Positions 40,875 to 49,855 of a stretch of DNA of 54,714 nucleotides are shown piece by piece. The translations under genes were made by a program, and so were the position numbers. The DNA lies in assembly GCF_900108335.1 (NCBI RefSeq), contig NZ_FNVT01000039.1:1-54714 (forward strand), written 5' to 3'. Source of the stretch: Nonomuraea solani. Its GTDB lineage: Bacteria; Actinomycetota; Actinomycetes; Streptosporangiales; Streptosporangiaceae. Position 1 is the first letter of the stretch, and every line of letters starts with the position of its first letter. The notes beneath the pieces are model-generated. The model was not told where the DNA came from. It worked only from the letters and a program-made list of their open reading frames with translations, and ran no database searches.

Positions 40875-41847
40875 GCCGGGCCAGCACGGCCCGGTGGTCG
40901 GTGCCCGGCACGTCGCGCACGCTGACCTCCTGCACGCCGACCCGCTCGTCCACCAGCACGTGGTCGATCGTGATGATCGGCGGCACCCGCTTGTTGGCCG
41001 GCCACGTCGGGATCAGCCCGGCCCCCACCTGGTCGGCCGCGTCCTTGTAGCCACGGGACAGCAGCCCGCGCATGGCCGAGTGGTCGAGCGAGGCGTTGAA
41101 GTCGCCCGCGATGATCCGTACGACGTCGGGGGAAGCGGACGGAAAGGCCGCCAAAGCCTGTGTCCACTCGCTGACCTGCGGCCCCAGCGGCGGGAATGGA
41201 TGCGCGTCGATGAACTCGATCGCCTTGCCCCCCGGCAGGGTGATCCGCGCCGCGGGCATCTGGTGCCCGACGGGCGGCATCAGGTTCTCCAGCTCCTGCG
41301 CCGGATGCTTGGAGAAGATCCCGCTGCCGCCGGCGCTCCACTCGTCGTACAGCACGCGATGGGGCATCAGCTCCTTGAGCCCGGCCGCGTCCAGGTCGGT
41401 GACCATGCCGGGGGTCAGCTCCTGGGTGCTTAGCACGTCGGGGTCGAACTCGCGTACGAGCCGCATGACGGTCGCCACGTCGGCCCGGCCGAACAGCGTG
41501 TTGAGCGTCAGGACCTTGAGCGAACGGCCCGTCGCCGCGTCCGCCGTGCCCAGCGCCCTGGGCAGGACGCTGAAGCCGAGCGCCGCCGTCGCGAGCAGGG
41601 CGACGGCGGTCGCGGCCCGCTTACGCCCGACCGCGGCGATCAGGAGGGGGACCAGCGAGCCGGCCGCCGCGTACGGCGTCGCGGTCATGATCTGCGTGGG
41701 CAGCGACCCGCGTTCGAGCCCCGCCACCCTGGCCACCGCCCAGGCGGCGAACGGCGTCACGGCCACCCACGTCAACGCCGTCCCAGGAAACTTCAAGCGC
41801 TTGCGCTGCGGTGTCACGATCGTGCCGCCGACGGCAGAAGTCTCCAC
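40855..41847 (-). CDS. Membrane-anchored endonuclease/exonuclease/phosphatase family protein
   Basis: A 330-residue EEP-fold hydrolase. Three N-terminal membrane helices (WVAVTPFAAWAVARVAG; AAGSLVPLLIAAVG; ATAVALLATAALGFSVL) precede the catalytic domain, which faces outside: LKVLTLNTLFG, DVLSTQELT, IIAGDFNASLDHS, TIDHVLVDE and the final catalytic GTDHRAVLARL. The domain cuts phosphodiesters or phosphoesters (nucleic acid, lipid or inositol phosphates). GTG 41847 follows GGGAGGGG. The layout matches actinobacterial exported EEP proteins; substrate unknown. Confidence 0.87.
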   Translation of the reverse strand: METSAVGGTIVTPQRKRLKFPGTALTWVAVTPFAAWAVARVAGLERGSLPTQIMTATPYAAAGSLVPLLIAAVGRKRAATAVALLATAALGFSVLPRALGTADAATGRSLKVLTLNTLFGRADVATVMRLVREFDPDVLSTQELTPGMVTDLDAAGLKELMPHRVLYDEWSAGGSGIFSKHPAQELENLMPPVGHQMPAARITLPGGKAIEFIDAHPFPPLGPQVSEWTQALAAFPSASPDVVRIIAGDFNASLDHSAMRGLLSRGYKDAADQVGAGLIPTWPANKRVPPIITIDHVLVDERVGVQEVSVRDVPGTDHRAVLARLTIPVP

Positions 41848-41884
41848 GCAGGGCCCCTCCCATTTTGGAACGACACAAAAGACT

Positions 41885-42445
41885 CTAGCCAAGCACGCGT
41901 GAGCCCGAGTTGAGCGCGGCCTGTCCACGTTGGGCCAAGCGCCGCGTCGCCTCGTCGGACGGCTCCGGAATGCGGTTCACGGGGAACCAGCGCAGGTCGA
42001 GCGACTCCTCGCTCATCACGGCCTCGGCCCCGGCGGGGGCCACGGCCGCGTATTCGACGTCGAGGTGCCAGCTCCGCGGCGGATGGCACCACACCTCGTG
42101 CCGGTCGAGCGCGAGCGGCCCGGGCAGCAGCTCCAGCCCGGCGATGCCCGACTCCTCCAGCGCCTCCCGCAGCGCCACGCCGGCGAGCGAGGTGTCGGCC
42201 ACCTCGCAGTGACCGCCCATCGGCAGCCACATCTTGGCCTTCGGGTGCAGCGTGAGCAGCACCTGGGACCCGTCGTGCGACAACACCGCCGTCGTCGCCG
42301 TCAGATGCCCTGGGGCGCATGCACGCGACATCGCGTCGTCGTGCGCCCGCAGGTGATCGAGGAACTCCGCGCGCAGCGCCTCTTCCCCGAGTGTGGGCGC
42401 GGTCCAGCCGGACAGCACCGCCACCGCGTCGTGGTGCAGGCTCAA
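41885..42445 (-). CDS. Nudix hydrolase (GGH-type)
   Basis: A 186-residue Nudix protein with MGGHCEVADTSLAGVALREALEESGI, the box variant common to the GGHxE subgroup (one residue longer between Gly and the acidic position). The N-terminus (HHDAVAVLSGW) and C-terminus (LRWFPVNRIP) complete the fold. TTG 42445 overlaps the preceding metalloprotease-like gene in TTGA, suggesting coupling; a downstream GTG is an alternative. Substrate unknown. Confidence 0.83.
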   Translation of the reverse strand: MSLHHDAVAVLSGWTAPTLGEEALRAEFLDHLRAHDDAMSRACAPGHLTATTAVLSHDGSQVLLTLHPKAKMWLPMGGHCEVADTSLAGVALREALEESGIAGLELLPGPLALDRHEVWCHPPRSWHLDVEYAAVAPAGAEAVMSEESLDLRWFPVNRIPEPSDEATRRLAQRGQAALNSGSRVLG

Positions 42446-43704
42446 CTCTCGTCGCCCTTGCCGTCGTCGTCGGGCTTGGCCTCGAGCTGGGAGATGTCCC
42501 ACGCGGCCTCACCGCGTACGAACGCCTCGGGGTCGTCGAGATCGTCGGCCGTCGGCATGAGGTCGGGGTGACCCCACAGCGCGTCGCGCCCTTCGAGCCC
42601 GCGCTCGCTCTCCAGCGCCCGCCACAGCGCCGCGGCCTCGCGCAGCCGCCTGGGCCGCAGTTCCAGCCCCACGAGCGTCCCGAACGTCAGCTCGGCGGGC
42701 CCGCCCGTCGCGCGGCGGCGGCGTACGGTCTCCGCCAGCGCCACGGCCGAGGGCAGCTTGCCCTCGGCGGCCTTGTCGACCACGGTGGCGACCCAGCCCT
42801 CGACCAGCGCGAGCATCGTCTCCAGCCGCGTCAGCGCGGCCTTCTGCCGCTCGGTCTCCTCGGGCTTGAGCAGGTTGCCGCCGCTCAGCGCCTCCTGGAT
42901 GGCCTCGGGGTTGTTGATGTCGAGCCCGCGGATCTGCTCTTCGAGCGCCGAGGTGTCGACCGTGATGCCCTTGGCGTATTCCTCGACCGCCCCCAGCAGA
43001 TGCGAACGCAGCCACGGCACGTGCTGGAACAGCCGGTGGTGCACCGCCTCGCGCAACGCCAGGTAGAGCCGGATCTCGTCGGCCGGAATCTCCAGGCCCT
43101 CGCTGAAGGAGGCGATCCCGCCGGGCAGCAGCGCGGCCGTGTCGGAAAGCGGCAGCCCGATGTCGGTCGTGCCGATGACCTCACGCGCCAGCGAGCCGAG
43201 CGCCTGCCCGATCTGCTGGCCGACCATCATGCCGCCCATCTGCTTCAGCATGCCCATGAGCGGCCCGGCCATCTGCGCGGCCTCGGGGGGCATCCCCGCG
43301 CCGCCGAGGGCGCCGCCCATGGTGTCGACCATGCGTTCGGCAATGGGTTCGCAAAGCTTGCGCCAGATCGGAACCGTGTTCTCGATCCACTCGGACCGGC
43401 TCCAGGCCTGCGGATTCGACACGCCGCTTGGCAGCGTCGTCGCCTCGTTCAGCCACAGATCGGCCAGGCTGAGCGCCTCGACGATCTGGCGGCGCTCGCC
43501 TTCCATGACGCTGGGGTCGCCCTCGGCGACCACGGCGTGCCGGGCGATGTTCTTGGCCATGTCCCAGTTGACAGGGCCTGAACCCTGGGGCGCCGACAGC
43601 ATGTCGGCGAACTGGCGCATCGCCTGAGCCATCTGCTCAGGGTTGCCGAACATGGCGAACGGGTTTTCGTTGGGGTCGTTTTCGCGACCTGGCAGGTCAG
43701 TCAC
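42442..43704 (-). CDS. Zinc-dependent metalloprotease-like protein (DUF2342)
   Basis: A 420-residue soluble protein of the DUF2342/zincin family conserved in actinobacteria. REAVHHRLFQHVPWL holds the clustered histidines proposed to bind zinc; FTFGTLVGLELRPRRLR-like text near 350 and the N-terminal NPFAMFGNPEQMAQAM are family features. Two Gly/Met-rich helices (QMAGPLMGMLKQMGGMM) precede the histidines. GAGGT lies seven bases before GTG 43704. It corresponds in position to M. tuberculosis Rv3195. Activity is not demonstrated for most members. Confidence 0.85.
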   Translation of the reverse strand: MTDLPGRENDPNENPFAMFGNPEQMAQAMRQFADMLSAPQGSGPVNWDMAKNIARHAVVAEGDPSVMEGERRQIVEALSLADLWLNEATTLPSGVSNPQAWSRSEWIENTVPIWRKLCEPIAERMVDTMGGALGGAGMPPEAAQMAGPLMGMLKQMGGMMVGQQIGQALGSLAREVIGTTDIGLPLSDTAALLPGGIASFSEGLEIPADEIRLYLALREAVHHRLFQHVPWLRSHLLGAVEEYAKGITVDTSALEEQIRGLDINNPEAIQEALSGGNLLKPEETERQKAALTRLETMLALVEGWVATVVDKAAEGKLPSAVALAETVRRRRATGGPAELTFGTLVGLELRPRRLREAAALWRALESERGLEGRDALWGHPDLMPTADDLDDPEAFVRGEAAWDISQLEAKPDDDGKGDES

Positions 43705-43786
43705 CGCTCTACCTCGTGCAGGATGGAGGAGTCCACATCCGCCACGTTAGTCGTCCTACGGCGGATCAGTGCAAAGTGAGGACCTG

Positions 43787-44857
43787 GTGCCTACCTCGAA
43801 ACGCCCGCGCCAACCCGTCGTCGCCGTCACGGGCGCGGCCTCCGGCATAGGCCGGGAGCTGCTCGCAAGGCTCGTATCCGCTGCGGATTTCCGCAGAGTG
43901 GTGGCCATCGACGAGGAGCGTGGCGACGTCCAGGAAGCCACGTGGAGGGTGATCGATGTCCGAGATCCGCTCTTGGCGAACCGGATCTCGGACATCGACG
44001 TGCTGGTCCATCTGGCCGGTGACTACGCCGTCGACTCCGACCCCGGTGAGCGGCGGGCGTACAACCTGCGCGCCGCCCAGACCGTGCTGACGGCCTGCGC
44101 CGCCGCGCGCGTCCGCCGTGTGGTGCTGGTCACAAGCGCGATGGTGTACGGCGCCGCGCCCGACAACGAGGTGCCCCTGGCCGAGGACGCCCCGGTGGCG
44201 GCCGAGCCCGACACCGGCGTGGTGGGCGACTTCCTGGAGATCGAGTCTCTCGTACGCCGATCGCCGCGCAGCCACCCCGGCCTCGAGGTGACCGTGCTGC
44301 GCCCGGCCGCGGTCGTCGGCCCCGGCGTCGACACGGTGATCACCCGCCACTTCGAGTCGCCCAGGCTGCTGACGGTCAAGGGCTGCAACCCGCACTGGCA
44401 GTTCTGCCACATCGACGACCTGGTGTCGGCGCTGGAGCTGGCCGCGCGCGGCGGCGTCAGCGGCATCGTGGCGGTCGGCTCCGACGGCTGGCTGGAGCAG
44501 GACCAGGTCGAGGAGCTGTCCGGCATCCGCAGCCTCGAACTGCCCGCCGGGCTCACGTTCGGCACCGCGCAGCGCCTGCACCGGCTCGGCATCACCCCGG
44601 CCCCGGCGACCGACCTGCACTACGTCGTCTACCCGTGGGTCGTCGACTGCTCGGCGCTGCGCGAGGCCGGCTGGAAGCCGTCGTGGACCAATGAGGCCGC
44701 GTTCGAGCAGCTCCTGGAACTGCGCGAGAACAGGACGACCGTGGTCGGCCGGCGCCTGCCCGTCAAGGAGGCCACGCTCACCGCCGCCGGCGCCACCGTG
44801 GCCGTGATCGGCACCGCCGCCATCGTTCGCCAAGTACGTAAGAAGCGGCGCCAGTAG
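43787..44857 (+). CDS. NAD-dependent epimerase/dehydratase (extended SDR) with C-terminal membrane helix
   Basis: A 356-residue extended short-chain dehydrogenase. GAASGIG is the dinucleotide loop, VLVHLAGDYAVDSDP follows, VTSAMVYGAAP holds the catalytic Tyr, and FCHIDDLVSALELA marks the C-terminal substrate domain. The normal YxxxK lysine is not evident, so activity is uncertain. The last 25 residues form a hydrophobic helix with a basic KKRRQ end, an anchor. GAGG five bases upstream favours GTG 43787 over GTG 43769. Located 18 bp before moaE. Confidence 0.83.
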   Translation: MPTSKRPRQPVVAVTGAASGIGRELLARLVSAADFRRVVAIDEERGDVQEATWRVIDVRDPLLANRISDIDVLVHLAGDYAVDSDPGERRAYNLRAAQTVLTACAAARVRRVVLVTSAMVYGAAPDNEVPLAEDAPVAAEPDTGVVGDFLEIESLVRRSPRSHPGLEVTVLRPAAVVGPGVDTVITRHFESPRLLTVKGCNPHWQFCHIDDLVSALELAARGGVSGIVAVGSDGWLEQDQVEELSGIRSLELPAGLTFGTAQRLHRLGITPAPATDLHYVVYPWVVDCSALREAGWKPSWTNEAAFEQLLELRENRTTVVGRRLPVKEATLTAAGATVAVIGTAAIVRQVRKKRRQ

Positions 44858-44874
44858 CGAGTTAGGCTCTTTCC

Positions 44875-45300
44875 GTGGACGTCATCCGCTTGCTCGGCAT
44901 TCGCGACACCCCGCTCTCCGTGGACGAGGTGCTGGCCGCCGTGGGCGACCACGCCGCGGGCGGGACCACGTTCTTCGTCGGCACCGTGCGCGAGCAGGAC
45001 CACGGCAAGCCGGTGACCGGGCTCTCCTACTCGGCGCACCCCTCGGCCGAGGCCGAGCTGCGGCAGGTGGCCGAGAAGGTGGCCGCCGACTTCCCCGTGA
45101 CGGCGCTGGCCGCCGTTCATCGGGTGGGCGACCTGAGGCTGGGCGACACGGCCGTGATCGTCGCCGTGGCGGCGCCGCACCGGGACGAGGCGTTCCTGGC
45201 CGCGCGCCGGTTGATCGACGATCTGAAGGCCCAGGTCCCCATCTGGAAACACCAGGTGTTCGCCGATGGCGAGACCGAGTGGGTCGGCGCCGGCGAATAA
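44875..45300 (+). CDS. moaE: MoaE: molybdopterin synthase catalytic subunit
   Basis: A 141-residue MoaE. FFVGTVREQDHGKPV, SYSAHPSAEAEL, VHRVGDLRLGD, and the active-site run VPIWKHQVFADGETEWV with the catalytic lysines. It inserts two sulfur atoms from MoaD thiocarboxylate into precursor Z to form molybdopterin. GTG start. It follows an SDR gene and precedes the protease gene with a 10-bp gap. moeZ at 3380 would regenerate the MoaD thiocarboxylate. Confidence 0.95.
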   Translation: MDVIRLLGIRDTPLSVDEVLAAVGDHAAGGTTFFVGTVREQDHGKPVTGLSYSAHPSAEAELRQVAEKVAADFPVTALAAVHRVGDLRLGDTAVIVAVAAPHRDEAFLAARRLIDDLKAQVPIWKHQVFADGETEWVGAGE

Positions 45301-45310
45301 GCTCATCGAC

Positions 45311-46357
45311 ATGTCACGACGCGCCCTGACGCTGCTGCTCGCGGGTTTCCTCGTGCTCGCGCTCGGAGTGGTGGGCGCGTTCCGCCCGGTCCCCTATGTC
45401 GTGCTGAGCCCGGGTCCGACGGAGAACACCATCGGCGAGGTCGACAAGAAGCCGGTGATCTCGATCAAGGGCCGCGAGACCTTTCCGACCGACGGCGCGC
45501 TGAGCCTGGTCACGGTGGCCTACCAGGGTGGCCCGGCCGCCCGGATCGACCTGCTGACGGCGCTGCGCGGCTGGCTCGACCCCTCCGTCGCGGTGGTCCC
45601 CGAGGAGACGATCTTCGCTCCCGACCGCGACCCGAAGGAGGTCGAGGAGGAGAACACGGTCGAGATGACCAACTCCCAAGACTCCGCCACCGCCGCCGCG
45701 CTCACCGAGCTCAAGATCTCTTACGACATGGTCGTGACGGTGGTGTCCACGGAGAAGGGCAAGCCGGCCGAGGGCAAGCTGCAGAAGGGCGACGTGATCG
45801 CCGCCGTGGACGGCAAGCCGGCCAAGGACGTCAACGCCGTGAGCGACGCGGTCAAGGCGCACAAGCCGGGCCAGAGCGTGCGGTTCAACGTCACCCGCGG
45901 CAAAGAGAAGTTCGACGTCACGCTGGACACGGTGGCGGGCCCCAAGGGCCAGCCGCTCGTGGGCGTGCTGATGCAGGCGCAGTACAAGTTCCCGTTCGAC
46001 GTCGACATCAACGTGGGCGACGTGGGCGGGCCCAGCGCCGGGCTGATGTTCTCGCTCGGCATTCTCGACAAGCTGACGCCGGGCGCGCTCACCGGTGGCA
46101 AGCAGATCGCCGGCACCGGCACCATCCAGCCGACGGGCGAGGTCGGCCCGATCGGCGGGATCGCGCAGAAGATGGTCGGCGCCGTGAAGTCGGGCGCCAC
46201 GATCTTCCTCACCCCCGCCGACAACTGCGCCGAGGCGATGAAGGCCGTGCCCGACGGGCTCCGGCTCGTGCGGGCCGACACGCTGCACGACGCGGTGCAG
46301 TCGATCGACGCGCTGCGCACGGGCAAGGGAAACGTGCCCGCGTGCGAGGCCGGATGA
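45311..46357 (+). CDS. PDZ and Lon-type (S16) membrane protease
   Basis: A 348-residue exported protease. One N-terminal helix (LTLLLAGFLVLALGVVGAF), a PDZ domain (about 125-205, GDVIAAVDGKPAKDVNAV) and an S16 domain with the Ser-Lys dyad: Ser242 in GGPSAGLMFSLG and Lys287 in IGGIAQKMVGA. It corresponds to M. tuberculosis Rv3194c by domain order and position. ATG 45311 has little ribosome binding site; TAAGCT at 45298-45303 could make it leaderless. The membrane tether places the protease outside or at the membrane. Confidence 0.92.
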   Translation: MSRRALTLLLAGFLVLALGVVGAFRPVPYVVLSPGPTENTIGEVDKKPVISIKGRETFPTDGALSLVTVAYQGGPAARIDLLTALRGWLDPSVAVVPEETIFAPDRDPKEVEEENTVEMTNSQDSATAAALTELKISYDMVVTVVSTEKGKPAEGKLQKGDVIAAVDGKPAKDVNAVSDAVKAHKPGQSVRFNVTRGKEKFDVTLDTVAGPKGQPLVGVLMQAQYKFPFDVDINVGDVGGPSAGLMFSLGILDKLTPGALTGGKQIAGTGTIQPTGEVGPIGGIAQKMVGAVKSGATIFLTPADNCAEAMKAVPDGLRLVRADTLHDAVQSIDALRTGKGNVPACEAG

Positions 46358-46453
46358 AACTTCTGGCGATCGTCGTGCGTTAGCCGTACGGCTGGCACAG
46401 CGGTGTAGGTTGCCAGACACGGACCGTTTCTTCATTACGACGAGGGGTTGGCC

Positions 46454-49441
46454 TTGAGCTTCCGGACCCCAGGAGCCGGCAGGGCGATGCGCTTGCCCCG
46501 CCGACCGCGACTGCTTCTGCCTGTGGCGATCGCTCTCGTGGCGATTGTCGCCCTATTTTTTCTCTTTTCGGGTATTTACACCGACTATTTGTGGTTTGAC
46601 GCGACCGGCTTCACGTCGGTCTTCAGTGGTGTTCTGCTGACCCAGATCGTGCTGTTCCTGGTCGGCGCCCTCCTGATGGTGGGCATCGCCGGCGGCAACA
46701 TGTTGCTGGCCTTCAGGACGCGGCCGATGTTCGGCCCCGCGATCTTCGGCGGGGGCAGCGGCGCCGACCGTTACCGCATGGCGCTCGACCCCCACCGCAA
46801 GCTGATCTTCATCGTCGGCATGGGACTTCTCGCCCTCTTCTCCGGCTCCTCGTTCTCGGGGCAGTGGGAGACGTGGATCAAGTTCATCAACGGCGCGGAG
46901 TTCGGCCAGCCGGACAAGTTGTTCGGGTATGACATCTCGTTCTTCACCTTCGATTACCCGTTCATCCGGATGGTGCTGAACTTCCTGTTCACCGCCGTGA
47001 TCATCTCGATCGCGCTGGCGGCGATCACGCACTACCTCTACGGCGGGTTCCGCCTGCAGTCGCCGGGCGTGCACGCCTCACGCGCGGCCCGCGTGCACCT
47101 GTCGGCGCTGCTGGGCGTCTTCGTGCTGCTCAAGTCCGTCGCCTACTACATCGACCGCTTCGGGCTGGTCTTCTCCGACCGCGGCTTCGTGCACGGCGCG
47201 TCCTACACCGACGTCAACGCCGTGCTGCCGGCCAAGAACATCCTCGCGATCATCGCGCTGATCTGCGCCGCGCTCTTCTTCGCCGGCGTAGTGCGCCCCG
47301 GTGGCATGCTGCCCGGGGTCTCCTTCGGCCTGCTCGTGCTCTCGGCCATCCTGATCGGCGGCGTCTATCCGGCGCTGGTCGAGCAGTTCCAGGTCAAGCC
47401 CAACCAGCAGGGCAAGGAGTCGGCCTACATCCAGCGCAACATCGAGGCCACACGGCAGGCGTACAACGTCGATAAGACCGAGGTCGAGACCTACAACGCG
47501 CAGGCCGACCCCACCAAGGTCCAGACCAACGGTGACACGTCGGTCTCCGGCGTGCGCCTGCTCGACCCGGCGCTGGTCTCCTCGACCTACGAGCAGACAC
47601 AGCGGATCAGGGGTTTCTACAACTTCGCCGACCCGCTCGACGTCGACCGCTATCCCGACGGCTCCGGCAAGCTGATCGACCACATCGTCGGCGTGCGTGA
47701 GATCGCCGGCCCGGAGGCGAGCCAGAACAACTGGATCAACCGGGCCCTGGTCTACACCCACGGCTACGGCTTCGTCGCCGCGCCCGGCAACCAGGTCGAC
47801 TCCAGCGGACTGCCCGCCTACGACGCCAAGGACATGCCGGTCACCGGCCCGCTGGTGACCAGCACCGGGCTCAAGGAGCCGCGCGTCTACTACGGCGAGA
47901 ACATGGGCACGACCGAATACGTCATCGCGGGCGGCAACCCGAGCAGGCCCCAGGAGCTCGACTACCCGAAGACGGGCGGCACGGGCCAGGAGAACACGAC
48001 CTACACCGGCAAGGGCGGCGTGCCCGTCGGCTCGTTCCTCAACAGGCTCGTCTACGCCGCCAAGTACGGCGAGGCGAACATCGTGCTCTCCGGCGACGTC
48101 AACGACAACTCCAAGATCCTGTACGTCCGCAACCCGCGTGACAGGGTCCAGAAGGTCGCGCCCTTCCTCACGCTCGACGGCAACCCCTACCCGGCGATCA
48201 TCGACGGGCGCATCCAGTGGATCGTCGACGGTTACACGACGTCCAACGACTACCCGTACTCGCAGAGCGAGAGCCTCGACGACATGACGCGCGACACGTC
48301 CACCGACCGTCGCGTGATCGCCCAGCAGCCGAGCGACAAGATCAACTACATCCGCAACTCGGTCAAGGCCACGGTCGACGCCTACGACGGCACGGTCAAG
48401 CTCTACGCCTGGGACAACAACGACCCGGTGCTCAAGACCTGGAGCAACGCGTTCCCCGGCGTCATCCGCCCGGCCGCGGAGATGAGCGCGGACCTGCGCC
48501 AGCACGTCCGCTACCCGGAAGACCTGTTCAAGGTGCAGCGCTACACCCTGTCGCGCTACCACATCACCGACCCGGCCGCCTTCTACAGCGGCCAGGACTT
48601 CTGGAACGTCCCCGGCGACCCGACCCAGAACAACAAGAACATCAAGCAGCCGCCCTACTACCTGACCACCACGATGCCGGGCGGCACGCCGACGTTCTCG
48701 CTGACGACGACGTTCGTGCCACGGCAGGGGCCCAACCTGGCGGCGTTCATGGCGGTCGACTCCTCGGCCGGCGGTGACTACGGCCGGATGCGCATCCTGC
48801 GCATGCCGTCGAGCACCCCGATCCCTGGTCCCGGCCAGGCGCAGAACGCCTTCCAGAGCCGCTTCGCGGGGGAGCTCAACCTGCTCGGCGTCGGTGCCTC
48901 GTCCGTCCGGTACGGAAACCTGCTGACGCTCCCGTACGCGGGGGGCCTGGTCTACATCGAACCGGTGTACATCCAGGTGGCCGCGGGCGGTGGCCAGGAG
49001 CCGTACCCGATTCTGCAACGGGTGCTGGTGTCGTTCGGCACCAAGATCGGCGTGGCGCGCAACCTGGAGGAGGCGCTGGCGCAGGTCTTCGGCGGGGAGC
49101 AACAGCAACAACCCGCCGAGAACGAACAGACGCAGACGCAACCCAACCAGAGCAGCGGCGCGCTGAACACGGCGATCGGCAACGCCAAGAAGGCGTACGC
49201 GGACGCGCAGAAGGCGCTGCAGGCCAGCCCGCCCGACTGGGACGCCTACGGCGACGCCCAGAAGCGGCTGGAGGAGGCTCTGAAGGCGCTGGAAGGGGCG
49301 AACGCGCAGCCGGCGCCGTCGGCCAGCCCGTCAGCGAGTCCGTCGGCCAGCCCGTCGGCCAGCCCGTCGGCCTCGCCTTCCGCGTCACCGAGTGTTTCGC
49401 CGACAGGTTCGCCGCCGCCGTCCCCGTCACCAACGGGGTAG
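46454..49441 (+). CDS. UPF0182 family large membrane protein
   Basis: A 995-residue protein of the conserved actinobacterial UPF0182/COG1615 group. Seven hydrophobic helices occupy about residues 15-330, then a long extracytoplasmic domain (YIQRNIEATRQAY, WINRALVYTHGYG, RIQWIVDGYTTS, DYPYSQ) follows. The last 45 residues are a low-complexity Pro-Ser-Ala tail with repeated PSAS units. TTG 46454 is chosen because GAGGGG lies six bases before it; TTG 46448 or ATG 46487 are alternatives. Role unknown; it neighbours the Lon-like protease as in M. tuberculosis (Rv3193c). Confidence 0.93.
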   Translation: MSFRTPGAGRAMRLPRRPRLLLPVAIALVAIVALFFLFSGIYTDYLWFDATGFTSVFSGVLLTQIVLFLVGALLMVGIAGGNMLLAFRTRPMFGPAIFGGGSGADRYRMALDPHRKLIFIVGMGLLALFSGSSFSGQWETWIKFINGAEFGQPDKLFGYDISFFTFDYPFIRMVLNFLFTAVIISIALAAITHYLYGGFRLQSPGVHASRAARVHLSALLGVFVLLKSVAYYIDRFGLVFSDRGFVHGASYTDVNAVLPAKNILAIIALICAALFFAGVVRPGGMLPGVSFGLLVLSAILIGGVYPALVEQFQVKPNQQGKESAYIQRNIEATRQAYNVDKTEVETYNAQADPTKVQTNGDTSVSGVRLLDPALVSSTYEQTQRIRGFYNFADPLDVDRYPDGSGKLIDHIVGVREIAGPEASQNNWINRALVYTHGYGFVAAPGNQVDSSGLPAYDAKDMPVTGPLVTSTGLKEPRVYYGENMGTTEYVIAGGNPSRPQELDYPKTGGTGQENTTYTGKGGVPVGSFLNRLVYAAKYGEANIVLSGDVNDNSKILYVRNPRDRVQKVAPFLTLDGNPYPAIIDGRIQWIVDGYTTSNDYPYSQSESLDDMTRDTSTDRRVIAQQPSDKINYIRNSVKATVDAYDGTVKLYAWDNNDPVLKTWSNAFPGVIRPAAEMSADLRQHVRYPEDLFKVQRYTLSRYHITDPAAFYSGQDFWNVPGDPTQNNKNIKQPPYYLTTTMPGGTPTFSLTTTFVPRQGPNLAAFMAVDSSAGGDYGRMRILRMPSSTPIPGPGQAQNAFQSRFAGELNLLGVGASSVRYGNLLTLPYAGGLVYIEPVYIQVAAGGGQEPYPILQRVLVSFGTKIGVARNLEEALAQVFGGEQQQQPAENEQTQTQPNQSSGALNTAIGNAKKAYADAQKALQASPPDWDAYGDAQKRLEEALKALEGANAQPAPSASPSASPSASPSASPSASPSASPSVSPTGSPPPSPSPTG
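49318..49400 (+). repeat. PSAS-type tandem repeat in the UPF0182 tail
   Basis: The DNA repeats a 12-bp unit encoding Pro-Ser-Ala-Ser (written as GTCGGCCAGCCC with small changes) about six times, making a Ser/Pro/Ala-rich tail. Such tails act as flexible spacers outside the cell; copy number may vary between strains. Confidence 0.75.
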
Positions 49442-49454
49442 CAGCGCATTCAGT

Positions 49455-49483
49455 TTGCGCCCACCCCGCGTCACCGGTAGCCT
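49455..49483 (+). promoter_or_regulatory. Promoter of first initiator tRNA gene
   Basis: TTGCGC (49455-49460), a 17-bp spacer, TAGCCT (49478-49483), with mature tRNA starting 16 bases later at 49499. It lies after the UPF0182 stop. Confidence 0.6.
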
Positions 49484-49498
49484 TACAGAGCACGACGA

Positions 49499-49575
49499 CG
49501 CGGGGTGGAGCAGTTCGGTAGCTCGCTGGGCTCATAACCCAGAGGTCGCAGGTTCAAATCCTGCCCCCGCTACCA
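49499..49575 (+). tRNA. Initiator tRNA-fMet(CAT), copy 1
   Basis: A 77-nt tRNA with an encoded CCA end. The acceptor 5' strand CGCGGGG pairs with CCCCGC but C1 faces T72, the unpaired first position typical of initiator tRNA. The anticodon stem ends in three GC pairs (GGG CTCATAA CCC) with a CAT anticodon. D-arm and T-arm GGTTCAAATCC are regular. Confidence 0.97.
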
Positions 49576-49580
49576 ACCGA

Positions 49581-49617
49581 GAGGCCCGGGATCCGGAAAC
49601 GGATGCCGGGCCTTTGT
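49581..49617 (+). terminator. Terminator after initiator tRNA copy 1
   Basis: AGGCCCGG (49582-49589) pairs with CCGGGCCT (49606-49613), with an inner stem ATCCG/CGGAT around GAAA. TTTGT follows, giving a short T tail. Confidence 0.72.
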
Positions 49618-49649
49618 CGTGTGCGGGATGGGTGTTCTGAGGCGTGTGG

Positions 49650-49678
49650 TTCGAGCACTCCTGGAGAGCCTGTATAGT
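49650..49678 (+). promoter_or_regulatory. Promoter of second initiator tRNA gene
   Basis: TTCGAG (49650-49655), a 17-bp spacer and TATAGT (49673-49678). The -10 is near consensus. Mature tRNA begins 18 bases downstream, so each tRNA gene has its own promoter. Confidence 0.68.
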
Positions 49679-49695
49679 TCTTATTAACACACCGA

Positions 49696-49769
49696 CGCGG
49701 GGTGGAGCAGTTCGGTAGCTCGCTGGGCTCATAACCCAGAGGTCGCAGGTTCAAATCCTGTCCCCGCTA
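49696..49769 (+). tRNA. Initiator tRNA-fMet(CAT), copy 2
   Basis: Almost identical to copy 1: one difference in the T-arm region (CTGTCCCC instead of CTGCCCCC). Same C1/T72 mismatch, same three GC pairs and CAT anticodon. It is not followed by CCA (CTA instead), so the 3' end must be added by CCA transferase. Confidence 0.97.
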
Positions 49770-49775
49770 CTAGAG

Positions 49776-49822
49776 AAAGTCCCTGGTCACCGGTTCATCC
49801 GGTGGCCGGGGACTTTTTTGTT
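49776..49822 (+). terminator. Terminator after initiator tRNA copy 2
   Basis: AAAGTCCC at 49776-49783 pairs with GGGGACTTT near 49808-49816, with inner CACCGG/CCGGTG pairs and a loop TTCAT, followed by a T-run. A typical intrinsic terminator. Confidence 0.85.
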
Positions 49823-49855
49823 GCCCGGCACCCGCCTTGCTGATTACATGATTAC

